In this document: positions 1 to 6,994 of the stretch, piece by piece
How positions within the stretch are numbered: position 1 is the stretch's first letter
Layout of the letters: every line of letters starts with the position of its first letter
Source of the DNA: Chloroflexota bacterium
GTDB taxonomy: Bacteria > Chloroflexota > Dehalococcoidia > SM23-28-2
DNA: 17,196 nucleotides
Reading direction: 5' to 3'
Assembly (NCBI GenBank): GCA_030691665.1
Contig: JAUYDU010000123.1
Location: 1 to 17,196 of the forward strand
Notes under the pieces: generated by a model
What the model saw: the letters and a program-made list of their open reading frames with translations, nothing else
The model's database searches: none
Told to the model about the DNA's origin: nothing
Position numbers and translations under genes: made by a program

Positions 1-243
1 AGGTTCGTCGTCCAAATGCAAACCCAGGACAGCGCCGAGACGGTTCGCGCCTTCTACGAAAAGGCCCTGGCCAAGGACCCCTGGCAGGTGGACAATGTCC
101 TGGAGATCCCCGATCAGCCGGTCACCGTCATCGCCTTCGCCAGACGCAGCAACACCCAGGAGGCGGGCACCGTGGCCATCACCGCCATCCAGGAGGACGG
201 CCAGCGCACTACCATCGCCGTACAGATGGCCGCCGTTCAGTAG
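1..243 (+). CDS. C-terminal fragment of an unrecognised protein
   Basis: The reading frame is open from the first base of the window to TAG at 241-243, so this is the 3' end of a gene that begins outside. An in-frame ATG at 16 exists, but the frame continues upstream of it (codons R-F-V-V-Q), so I do not take it as the start. About 80 residues are visible. A segment reading DSAETVRAFYEKALAKDPW followed by alternating hydrophobic strands (TVIAFA, GTVAITAI, TTIAVQM) resembles the small beta-rich ends of bacterial lipoproteins or secreted hypothetical proteins that carry a 'FY..AL...W' helix. That resemblance is an impression, not a family assignment. It is convergent with mgtE, 31 bases apart, with a hairpin between them. 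Function unknown. Confidence 0.7.
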   Translation, partial: RFVVQMQTQDSAETVRAFYEKALAKDPWQVDNVLEIPDQPVTVIAFARRSNTQEAGTVAITAIQEDGQRTTIAVQMAAVQ

Positions 244-244
244 T

Positions 245-263
245 GGCAGGGCTCGCCCCTGCC
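245..263. terminator. Hairpin between two convergent genes, candidate bidirectional terminator
   Basis: GGCAGGG (245-251) pairs perfectly with CCCTGCC (257-263) around a 5-base loop, and outer GTGG/CCAC bases (243-246, 271-274) could extend it. It sits between the stop codons of two converging genes (TAG at 241-243 and the mgtE stop at 275-277). There is no clear T-run on either side, so intrinsic termination is only an inference from position and stem. Confidence 0.4.
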
Positions 264-274
264 CGTAAGGCCAC

Positions 275-1612
275 CTAGACCACAAACAGGGTCGCCAAGC
301 CCAGCAGGAAGAAGAAGCCCAGAACGTCCGTAACCGCCGTCAGTAAGATCCCCGAGGCGAGGGCCGGGTCGAGGCGTAGCCAGCGCAAGCCCAACGGTAT
401 GACCGCTCCCGAAAAGCCGGCCACCAGCATGTTCAGGAGCATGGCCAGGCCCACCACCAGGCCCAGAGTCCAGTTGACCTGCCAGGCCCAGGCTACCAGG
501 CCGACGACGACGCCGAAAATGATGCCTTTCAGGAGGCCCATGGTGACCTCCTTGATCAGCACCCGCCGAGCATCCCGCAGTTCGATCTCTCCCAGGGCGA
601 TCTCCCGCACCACCAATGTGATCGTCTGGATGCCGGCGTTACCCCCCAGGCCGGCCACCATTGGCATGAACACGGCCACGGCTGCCACCTGAGCGATCGT
701 GCCTTTGAAGGCGTTGACCATCCCTGCCGCCGCCAAGGCTGTCAGAATGTTGAGGAAGAGCCAGGGCAGACGCCGCCGAGCCGAGACGGTGACGGGGTCG
801 AAGACGCTCTCCTGCGCTGGCAGGCCCACTATACGGTACATGTCCTCGGTGGCCTCTTCGGAGATCACCGCCATGGCGTCGTCCATGGTGGTGATGCCCA
901 GCAGGCGCCGGTCTTCGTCCACCACCGGCAGGGCCCGCAGGCGATAGCGCTGGATCAGGCGGGCGCACTCCTCCTGGTCTGTCTCCGGGCCTACCGAGAT
1001 CACGTCCCGACTCATGATCTCCCGGATGGGGGTGTGGGGGGGAGCGACCACTAGCTGGCGTAGGCTCACCACCCCTTCCAGGCGATTAACCGCATCCATG
1101 ACGTACAGGTAGTACGCCTCCTCCACGTTGGGCTGGCGCAGGCGCAGGTAGGTGATGGCGTCCTGGGCGGCCATCTCGGCGTGGAGGGCCACGAAGCCGC
1201 GGGTCATGATCCCGCCCGCGCTCTCCTCCGCATGTTCCAGGAGGGGCGTCACCTCGGTGGCCGTGCTCATAGTGGAGAGCACTCGTGCCCTCTCCGATGG
1301 CGGCAGGTCGTGCAGGATGTCGGCCGCCACGTCGTTGTTCATCCTGTCCAGGACGCGGGCCAGGGACGCCCGCGGCATCTTCTCCACCACTTCGGCCCGC
1401 TGCTCGTCCTCCAGGTACTCCAGGAGATGGGCCAACCCCTCCGCCGAGAGCAGGGCGAGAAAGCTCTGCCGTAGCTCCGGCTCCAGGTGCCAGAAGAGCT
1501 CCGCCTGGTCGGCCGGGTGGATAGAGGATACCAGCTCGACGGCCTCCTCCAGGGCCTCGCCCCGCAGGAGTTCCTCCACCGTCTTCGTCATGACCTCGAC
1601 GTCCTGTTCCAC
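275..1612 (-). CDS. mgtE: Magnesium transporter MgtE
   Basis: A 445-residue Mg2+ channel/transporter of the inner membrane. Domain order follows the family: an N-terminal superhelical MgtE_N domain (about 15-135), two CBS domains that sense Mg2+ (about 136-260), then a membrane domain of five helices (about 283-445). The pore signature GGNAGIQ is at 323-329. The last helix has a conserved acidic residue in AVTDVLGFF (Asp429), as in the Thermus protein whose Asp432 binds the ion. Length is typical (about 450). I chose the GTG start at 1612 because its complement strand has AGGAG six bases upstream; an ATG at 1591 would be seven codons shorter and lacks that spacing. The gene stands alone, convergent with the left-edge fragment. 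I see no M-box-like leader in the roughly 200 bases upstream. Confident call. Confidence 0.95.
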   Translation of the reverse strand: MEQDVEVMTKTVEELLRGEALEEAVELVSSIHPADQAELFWHLEPELRQSFLALLSAEGLAHLLEYLEDEQRAEVVEKMPRASLARVLDRMNNDVAADILHDLPPSERARVLSTMSTATEVTPLLEHAEESAGGIMTRGFVALHAEMAAQDAITYLRLRQPNVEEAYYLYVMDAVNRLEGVVSLRQLVVAPPHTPIREIMSRDVISVGPETDQEECARLIQRYRLRALPVVDEDRRLLGITTMDDAMAVISEEATEDMYRIVGLPAQESVFDPVTVSARRRLPWLFLNILTALAAAGMVNAFKGTIAQVAAVAVFMPMVAGLGGNAGIQTITLVVREIALGEIELRDARRVLIKEVTMGLLKGIIFGVVVGLVAWAWQVNWTLGLVVGLAMLLNMLVAGFSGAVIPLGLRWLRLDPALASGILLTAVTDVLGFFFLLGLATLFVV

Positions 1613-1829
1613 GCGGCTCTCCTGGCTGCGCCCCGGCTAGTCGGGGGCCTGTGGAAGTTCACAACGCAGGGCAGGGCCCCTCCGCCAAAGGCGATGCGCC
1701 TTGGGCGCAAGCCCTGCTCCCAGCGGAGGCAAACGGTTGTTGTCGCCCCGCGCCTATGATAAACTCTCTGGGGCTTGTTGAATACTCTGTTGGCCCCGGT
1801 CCAGATCGGGGCTTAGCTTGGCTGGCTGT
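1613..1829. other. Structured intergenic region upstream of mgtE and tRNA-Arg
   Basis: No convincing gene. The segment at 1666-1729 is rich in nested inverted repeats: CCTCCGC (1679-1685) pairs with GCGGAGG (1723-1729), AAGGCG (1688-1693) with CGCCTT (1697-1702) around ATG, and two copies of GCAGGGC (1666-1672, 1671-1677) face GCCCTGC (1711-1717). Its bottom strand resembles the palindromic repeat at 3427-3453. Downstream, GGCCCCG (1792-1798) pairs with CGGGGCT (1807-1813, one G-T pair). A weak promoter for the tRNA is possible: TTGTTG (1737-1742), 17 bases, TAAACT (1760-1765). The mgtE leader would run leftward through the 5' part of this region. Confidence 0.5.
1666..1729. repeat. Nested palindromic element (REP-like, copy A)
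   Basis: This is a compact multi-stem structure (see the intergenic entry). Read on the minus strand, 1681-1706 contains CAAGGCGCATC, then GCCTTTGGCGGA. That matches the copy at 3427-3453 (GAAGGCGCGTC, then CGCCTCTGGCGGA) with only a few differences. This suggests a dispersed REP-type repeat rather than a unique regulatory RNA. Confidence 0.45.
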
Positions 1830-1906
1830 GCCCCTGTAGCTCAATTGGATAGAGCGCCTGGCTTCGGACCAGGAGGCTGCGGGTTCGAGTCCTGCCGGGG
1901 GCGCCA
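1830..1906 (+). tRNA. tRNA-Arg (anticodon TCG), CCA encoded
   Basis: A full cloverleaf can be drawn. Acceptor stem GCCCCTG (1830-1836) pairs with CGGGGGC (1896-1902, one G-T pair). T8 and A9 follow. The D-arm is GCTC/GAGC (1839-1842, 1852-1855) with GG at 1847-1848. The anticodon stem CCTGG/CCAGG (1857-1861, 1869-1873) encloses loop CTTCGGA with TCG at 1864-1866. The variable region has five bases. The T-arm is GCGGG-TTCGAGT-CCTGC (1879-1895). Discriminator G is at 1903 and CCA at 1904-1906. A20 (1849), an arginine identity base, is present. TCG reads CGA and, by wobble, CGG. Confidence 0.97.
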
Positions 1907-1929
1907 GGGCCTACCTTCTTTGCCGAACC

Positions 1930-2229
1930 ATGATTGAGAGCAGCCTACCCAGGCCGCGTCCAGACCGCTCGCGGCTCTATGGGGTCATCATCTGTAGCAG
2001 CACGCTGGCCATCGTTGCCGTCCTGCTGAACGGGGTGCGCCGGCGCAGCTACTGGGCCCTGGCAGCGCCCCTTCTGCTGACAAGCCTGGGGATTCTCTCG
2101 ATAGCCTTCTGGATCGGCTGGACGCTGGCTACGACGCGGCTGCCGCCGCCGGAACTGTCGCCCCCGAGCGGTCGGGGCACACCTCCGCGTACACGGCCTC
2201 GGTCTCCAGGGCAGCCTTCCGCCAACTGA
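1930..2229 (+). CDS. Possible small two-helix membrane protein, unknown function
   Basis: A 99-residue reading frame begins with ATG 24 bases after the tRNA. It has two clear hydrophobic segments, about residues 18-36 (LYGVIICSSTLAIVAVLL) and 43-68 (ALAAPLLLTSLGILSIAFWIG), with RRR between them. The tail is proline/arginine-rich. Third codon positions across the helices are mostly G or C, as in real genes here. Against it, no Shine-Dalgarno sequence is visible, and the last 101 bases overlap the 3' end of the converging glycosyltransferase, so the Pro-rich tail may be an antisense artefact. I do not recognise a family. Probably real, but not certain. Confidence 0.5.
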   Translation: MIESSLPRPRPDRSRLYGVIICSSTLAIVAVLLNGVRRRSYWALAAPLLLTSLGILSIAFWIGWTLATTRLPPPELSPPSGRGTPPRTRPRSPGQPSAN

Positions 2230-3409
2230 ACTTCTCCACCACGCGCTGCCGGCCCGCCTGCCCCAGGCGGCGCCGGAGCTGAGCGTCCTCCATCAGGCTG
2301 CGCATCGCCTCGGCCAGAGCGAGCGCGTCGCCCGGCGGCACCAGCAGGCCGCTGACGCCGTCTTCCACCACCTCGGGCAGCGCCCCCCCCGTCGTCGCCA
2401 CCACCGGCAGGCCGCAGGCCATGGCCTCGGCGACGGGCAGGCCGAACCCCTCGTACAGCGAGGGGCAGACCATCATCTGGGCGCGGCAGTAGTGGCGCAC
2501 GAGCTGGGCGGTGGTCAGCCGCCCCGTGAAGCGCACCCGCGTGCTCAGCCCGTAGCGGCGCACCAACCCAGGGGCCAGCTTCAGCCCCTGGCGAGGGCGA
2601 TCGACGAAGGTCAGGCGATAGTCCGCGCTGTCGCGCAGGATGCGCAACGCCCGGAGCAGGTAGGCGGCCCCCTTGCTGCGGTCCTCGGAATTGCCCACGT
2701 AGATCACGTTGTTGGGCTCCTTCGACACCTTCAGCGGACGGAATATCTCCGTATCGATGCCGTTATATATTGCCTTCATCTGCGCTCTGGGGATGTCGAA
2801 GGCGCGCTCCACCATGCTGGCTGAGGCCTCTGATACGGTGATGATCTTGTCCAGGCGGCGGGCGACGAACTCCTGCATGAAGATAGGGTAGTAGATCAGG
2901 CGGCGGGCCTTCTCGATCGGGCCCTTGGCCTGGGCGACGGCGTTGCGCACGTCGACCGACAGAGGATGGTGGATCGTGGCCACCACCGGCACGCCGAAGC
3001 TCTTTATCAGCAGCAGGCCGATGCCCAGGCTCTGGTTGTCGTGAACCAGGTCGAAGGGCTCACGTCGGTGCAGTTCCTGGAACTTGGCCAGCGCCCGCAG
3101 GCTGAACGTGAACATCAAGGGGAAGATGCCGGCGCGGGTGGTGGCGAACTCGAACAGGTTCAACGGATAGAAGAACTCCAGGGGATTGGCCCTCGCCAGG
3201 AACTCCTGCCGCGCTTCCAGGTAGTGGAACCAGCTAAAGCTCTCCAGGCGGTGTACCTGGACGCCCTCGGCCATGACGGGATAGGGTGGGCCGGCGATGA
3301 CGTGCACCTCGTGGCCCAGGCGGCTCAGCTCGCGGGTCAGGTAGTGGAGGTAGACACCCTGCCCGCCGGAGTACATGCTGCCGTGGTGCATCAGGAAGCA
3401 GAGCCTCAC
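2129..3409 (-). CDS. Glycosyltransferase family 4 (GT-B fold)
   Basis: A 426-residue GT4 enzyme that would transfer a sugar from an NDP donor to a growing glycan on the cytoplasmic face of the membrane. The N-terminal acceptor domain starts MRLCFLMHHGSMYSGGQGVY with the usual glycine-rich loop and continues to about residue 190. The C-terminal donor domain has NGIDTEIF (216-223), a VGN strand (238-240) and the E-x7-E motif EGFGLPVAE (Glu320, Glu328), followed by AMACGLPVVAT. Length is normal. The start is GTG at 3409 because GGGAGG lies five bases upstream. It is the last gene of the leftward export operon, 100 bases after the bifunctional transferase, and that gap holds a palindromic repeat. 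The alanine-rich tail (VPAAAAAS) lies in the overlap with the small rightward frame. Sugar specificity cannot be read. Confidence 0.93.
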   Translation of the reverse strand: MRLCFLMHHGSMYSGGQGVYLHYLTRELSRLGHEVHVIAGPPYPVMAEGVQVHRLESFSWFHYLEARQEFLARANPLEFFYPLNLFEFATTRAGIFPLMFTFSLRALAKFQELHRREPFDLVHDNQSLGIGLLLIKSFGVPVVATIHHPLSVDVRNAVAQAKGPIEKARRLIYYPIFMQEFVARRLDKIITVSEASASMVERAFDIPRAQMKAIYNGIDTEIFRPLKVSKEPNNVIYVGNSEDRSKGAAYLLRALRILRDSADYRLTFVDRPRQGLKLAPGLVRRYGLSTRVRFTGRLTTAQLVRHYCRAQMMVCPSLYEGFGLPVAEAMACGLPVVATTGGALPEVVEDGVSGLLVPPGDALALAEAMRSLMEDAQLRRRLGQAGRQRVVEKFSWRKAALETEAVYAEVCPDRSGATVPAAAAAS

Positions 3410-3423
3410 GCTGCCCTCCCGCT

Positions 3424-3453
3424 CCCGCCGAAGGCGCGTCCGCCTCTGGCGGA
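3424..3453 (+). repeat. REP-like palindrome (copy B) in an operon spacer
   Basis: TCCGCC (3439-3444) pairs with GGCGGA (3448-3453) around TCT. It is preceded by CCCGCCGAAGGCGCG. It lies in the 100-base spacer between two glycosyltransferase genes, just upstream of the downstream gene's ribosome-binding site (3415-3420), so it would form a hairpin in the polycistronic mRNA. Relatives occur at about 1681-1706, 14325-14351 and 15243-15279. Confidence 0.6.
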
Positions 3454-3509
3454 AATCGTGGCGGCGGCCACTCCTTCATCCCAATCCAAACTTGGCTGCT
3501 AACCCTTTC

Positions 3510-5813
3510 TCAGTCCCTCAAGCGGTGGGACAATGGCCAGTTCTGAGACAAGACATCAGCCGAGAGTATCCCCCGGCTGCGCAGCTTCCCGCTGGCAAAC
3601 TCCTTTTCTGTAGCCAGGCAGACTAACGACGGGAGTTTAGCAGACCAGCGCTCTAAGAAGATGCGCTGGTTCCTGGCCTGAGCCCGCTCTGTGGCCTTCT
3701 GATTCCTGCCCATCGATATCCCATGGTGATGTATAACAACGCTTCCAGGATGTAGGACCAAGCCATACCCACGCTCCTTGATCCGCAGACACATGTCGGT
3801 ATCCTCATAGTATCCGCGCCGGTAGTCCTCGCAGAACCCGACCAGCTCACGGCGTCCAAGGAGGCAAGCCCCTGTCAAGGTATCTACCTCCACCGGTCTT
3901 TCGTCCTCCCCAGGGCGTCCACCTATGTTGACATGGTACGGCAGGAGGTCCTTTTCCAGAAACATCTTCCCATCATGCTGAATCCGACCGTCTGGGTACA
4001 GAAGACGCGACCCCACAGCACCGACTTTGGGATGCTGGTCTAGCATCTCAATCAACGGCTCCAGCCACCCCGGCGCAAGCTCCACATCGTCATTCAGGAA
4101 GAGGACGTATGGCCTCGTGGCGAGGCGCAGCCCCTGATTATTGAATGCGGCAAAGCCACGATTTGCCTTGTTATTGACTACCTTCAGGTGGCGATAGTCA
4201 AGAGATTGCAGAAGGATGTCCGTTCCATCCTCACTAGCGTTGTTTACCACAATGAGCTCAAATCCAGATGGCGTATGGCAAAAGAGAGTCTCTAATGTTC
4301 TCCTTAGATATGCGCAATTGTTGCGAGTACCGATAATAATGGATACCTTCTCCGTCTTAGCCACCGTAGATAGCAACCTAGCCTTCATCACCTCATCGCT
4401 AAAGTCATAGGCGCGTCGTCTGGCCCGTTGCGAGAGCTTCTTCCAGAGCGCAGGTCGGGTCGCCACCTCCCACGTCAAGCTCACAAGCTCCTCAACTGAG
4501 CTGAACAGGAAACCATGCTCTCCGTGGGTCACAATCTCCGGCGGTCCCCCAGAATTGAAAACGATTGGCACCGCCCCAGCAGCCATCCCCTCCACAATAG
4601 TGAGCCCGAAGTGTTCCTGAGCCGCCGGTTCTGACACCGAGAATCCCGTAGCATGCCAGTAGATTGAAGCCCTCGAATACAACTCACGTAGCTCTGCAGC
4701 CGATAAGTTGGGCCTGATCTCAATGGGAAAGCCGCTAGCATGGCGGGCAAGATGGGAAGCATACTCGGCCTCACCTGCATCCAGGGTAGCCCCTACGAGA
4801 ATCAGTCGCCATCCCTCGAGCCCGCGATTACACAATTGCTTGAACGCCTGTATCATCGCCACGTGAGCTTTATCTGCAAAGGCAGAGGGGAGTGAAAAAC
4901 GGCTCACATGTAGGATCATGGGCTCCTTCAAACCCGGGCGTAGCTCGTCAGGAGCGATGGACGGATAGATCACCATCACGTCCTGAGTCCCGTAACGATC
5001 TCTAACGTAGGAAGCAGTGTAATTGCTGTTGGCGATGTGCGTGATACCGGCACCATCCTGGGCCACAAAGGGGAAGAACACTATGTTGAAGCTTTTCGGC
5101 GTTGCCGCAAACACGATGCTCTCATTGGCCGCTGATAGCCAGATATCGTAGTTGTCCTCCGCACCCGTAGCGTAGCTCTTAACCGCAATATCTCCAATAT
5201 CGATGTTCAAATTCTCCTGGTACCATCGCTTGTCTCGCAGAGGTGTCCCAGGAGGAAGCAGCAGGTCCACGTCGTAGAAGTCGGAGAGGGCCAGCAGGAA
5301 CTTCAGCACGTGCACCGCTCCTCCTCCCACTGACCAGGTGTGCTCACCGTAGCAGCCTACCCCTAACCTCCGCACTCGCGATCCAGGCAAGACTGATCCC
5401 TGGGGCTGAGACGACGGGCGACGGCGCATTGCTTGCACCGCCCGGCGTAGCGGCCGCGTTATTAGCCTACTAGGCCGGACACCCAGAGCCGAATACGTCC
5501 ACCTCAAGATTCGCATCGTCAGCCGCCGGCGTAGGCTGCCGGGAGGCGCGAAAGCCCGAACCAACGGGCGAACCCGCAGGATCAGTCGCCAGCTCAGCGA
5601 GTTCTCAATGTCATTCAGGCGGCGCCGCAGGCTCTCGAGCTCTTCTTGCTTAACCCGTAATCGCCGCCGAAGCCGGGCCAGTTCTGCGCGACTATCATTG
5701 CGGGAATCTGCCGTTGGTCGGCCCGTAGAGGTCTGGGGACCCTCGGCCACCGCCTGCCCAGTGGAGCCAGGTGAGTTGCCTTGATCTCGGAGCGAAGGCC
5801 GGTTCTGAACCAT
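3510..5813 (-). CDS. Bifunctional glycosyltransferase (coiled coil, GT4, GT2)
   Basis: A protein of about 767 residues with three parts. (1) A polar, disordered-looking N-terminus, then a coiled coil at about 42-71 (ELARLRRRLRVKQEELESL) ending in SLSWRL and PPGSLR. (2) A GT4 domain, about 145-485, starting RLGVGCYGEHTWSVGGG. Its donor domain has ILHVSRF, RLILVGA and the E-x7-E motif EHFGLTIVE, then GMAAGAVPIV. (3) A GT2 domain, about 488-725, starting VSIIIGTRNN with VVNNASEDGT, the metal-binding FLNDDVEL, a TLTGACLLGRR loop and YYEDTDMCLRIKERGY. So it likely adds two sugars in sequence, in the cytoplasm. The start is ATG at 5813 with GGAG seven bases upstream. The methyltransferase stop lies 17 bases upstream. 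Base composition is low here (45% GC in one counted line), which hints at transfer of this segment. Substrates unknown. Confidence 0.93.
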   Translation of the reverse strand: MVQNRPSLRDQGNSPGSTGQAVAEGPQTSTGRPTADSRNDSRAELARLRRRLRVKQEELESLRRRLNDIENSLSWRLILRVRPLVRAFAPPGSLRRRLTMRILRWTYSALGVRPSRLITRPLRRAVQAMRRRPSSQPQGSVLPGSRVRRLGVGCYGEHTWSVGGGAVHVLKFLLALSDFYDVDLLLPPGTPLRDKRWYQENLNIDIGDIAVKSYATGAEDNYDIWLSAANESIVFAATPKSFNIVFFPFVAQDGAGITHIANSNYTASYVRDRYGTQDVMVIYPSIAPDELRPGLKEPMILHVSRFSLPSAFADKAHVAMIQAFKQLCNRGLEGWRLILVGATLDAGEAEYASHLARHASGFPIEIRPNLSAAELRELYSRASIYWHATGFSVSEPAAQEHFGLTIVEGMAAGAVPIVFNSGGPPEIVTHGEHGFLFSSVEELVSLTWEVATRPALWKKLSQRARRRAYDFSDEVMKARLLSTVAKTEKVSIIIGTRNNCAYLRRTLETLFCHTPSGFELIVVNNASEDGTDILLQSLDYRHLKVVNNKANRGFAAFNNQGLRLATRPYVLFLNDDVELAPGWLEPLIEMLDQHPKVGAVGSRLLYPDGRIQHDGKMFLEKDLLPYHVNIGGRPGEDERPVEVDTLTGACLLGRRELVGFCEDYRRGYYEDTDMCLRIKERGYGLVLHPGSVVIHHHGISMGRNQKATERAQARNQRIFLERWSAKLPSLVCLATEKEFASGKLRSRGILSADVLSQNWPLSHRLRD

Positions 5814-5830
5814 AGATCCACTCCGCTAGA

Positions 5831-6967
5831 CTACCGCTGTGGCCTCCCTCGGCGGAGCAAGTGTCCGAGCCGATCCACAACGGCCTTCAACCCTTGTATG
5901 AACATTCGATACGGGCGGCCCCTCAGTGACTCCGGCGGGAACAGCCGGCGTATCCCGCGCCGGTAGCTCTCCAGGAGGCGGTAGCCAAGGGATCGCTGAA
6001 GAACTTCCATTTGCTGACTGAGATCCTGGAAGGCTCCCCTCAACTCCGTCATGACGGCGTCCTTTTCTGCCAGTGAGGCATCAAGTTCCGCGAGGGCCCG
6101 CGCCTTCTCCTCCAGGAGCACGTCGCGCTCGGCCAGGGCAGCGTCGCGCTGAGCCAGGGCCGCCACCTGCTCAGATAGATCGGTCTTCAGCCGTTCAATC
6201 TCCGCATCGCGCCGAGCTATCTCCTCAAGATAGTAACGCATTTCGTAGAGACTGGTCAGTACGACTTCCTGGCCTGCCTCGGGTAGAGGTACTTCAGAAC
6301 ACAGACTCACCATGTATAGCGTCTGTGATGGCGATTTGCCAACAGCTTTGAAGAGACTCAGTTGGCCCGCTATCGGTTTATCGGATCCCTCCATTTCCTC
6401 AGGAGAGAAGACGGCGCTCGCTATCCAATCATCTTGCGAGAAAGTCTTCACATATCGAAAATGTCCTGCTAGAGCTTCCTCAAACTCGTCGAGCGTAAAT
6501 TCCTTCGTATGAAACGGATTCCCCTCCACGTAGACGCCTCTATTGGGAGTGGAAGCGATAAACAAGCCGTCCTGGCGTAAGGCACGCTTCACTTCGGCTA
6601 GGAAACGCTGATAGTCGGGAACGTGCTCGATTGTTTCAAAGGACACGACCACATCGAACTGGGCACTTTGCAGAGGCAGCGATTCGACATCCCCCAACAC
6701 ATAGGCTGGTCGGAACTTAGAATGGTGTGTCTTTCCGTATCTTGCCGCTTCCGGTGACCGATCCAAGGCCACAACCTCAGTTGCCCCAGCCGACCTCAAG
6801 AGATCGGCTCCGTAACCAACCCCGCTGGCCACATCCAGGACTCGCTTGCCTCCGACGAACCGAGTTGCAAACAGATAACGAACAACATGTTCAGCATAAA
6901 CCACACCTTCGTGGTGAAAGGCAGGTATCATCCGCTCACCACTGTCGGGTATTTCTACCTCACGCAT
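5831..6967 (-). CDS. SAM-dependent methyltransferase with C-terminal coiled coil
   Basis: A class I methyltransferase of 378 residues. Motif I is VLDVASGVGYGADLL (43-57), the acidic residue that ends strand 2 is in VVALDRS, and the FETIEHVPDYQRFLAEVKRAL stretch is typical of Methyltransf_11 enzymes of glycan clusters. From about residue 243 to 323 the chain becomes a heptad rod: AERDVLL, EEKARAL, AELDASL, AEKDAVM follow each other in exact sevens. The tail has SLGYRL and PPESLR, then basic amphipathic sequence. I prefer ATG at 6967 because AGGAAG lies six bases upstream; ATG at 6988 (seven residues longer) has no clear ribosome-binding site. It sits between Wzt and the bifunctional transferase. 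The layout recalls WbdD of E. coli O9a (methyltransferase plus coiled-coil ruler), but I see no kinase domain. Role as a chain modifier or cap is inference. Confidence 0.9.
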   Translation of the reverse strand: MREVEIPDSGERMIPAFHHEGVVYAEHVVRYLFATRFVGGKRVLDVASGVGYGADLLRSAGATEVVALDRSPEAARYGKTHHSKFRPAYVLGDVESLPLQSAQFDVVVSFETIEHVPDYQRFLAEVKRALRQDGLFIASTPNRGVYVEGNPFHTKEFTLDEFEEALAGHFRYVKTFSQDDWIASAVFSPEEMEGSDKPIAGQLSLFKAVGKSPSQTLYMVSLCSEVPLPEAGQEVVLTSLYEMRYYLEEIARRDAEIERLKTDLSEQVAALAQRDAALAERDVLLEEKARALAELDASLAEKDAVMTELRGAFQDLSQQMEVLQRSLGYRLLESYRRGIRRLFPPESLRGRPYRMFIQGLKAVVDRLGHLLRRGRPQR

Positions 6968-6994
6968 CCTCGGCTTCCTGCTAACCATCGTTCG

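Noticed and set aside
1613..1829. M-box or other Mg2+ riboswitch ahead of mgtE
   Set aside because: The stems resemble dispersed palindromic repeats and I could not recognise the conserved M-box core. Left as a low-interest item.
1830..3409. tRNA-Arg as integration site of a genomic island
   Set aside because: I find no integrase and no second copy of the tRNA 3' end in the window, and the low-GC part starts more than 1.5 kb away.
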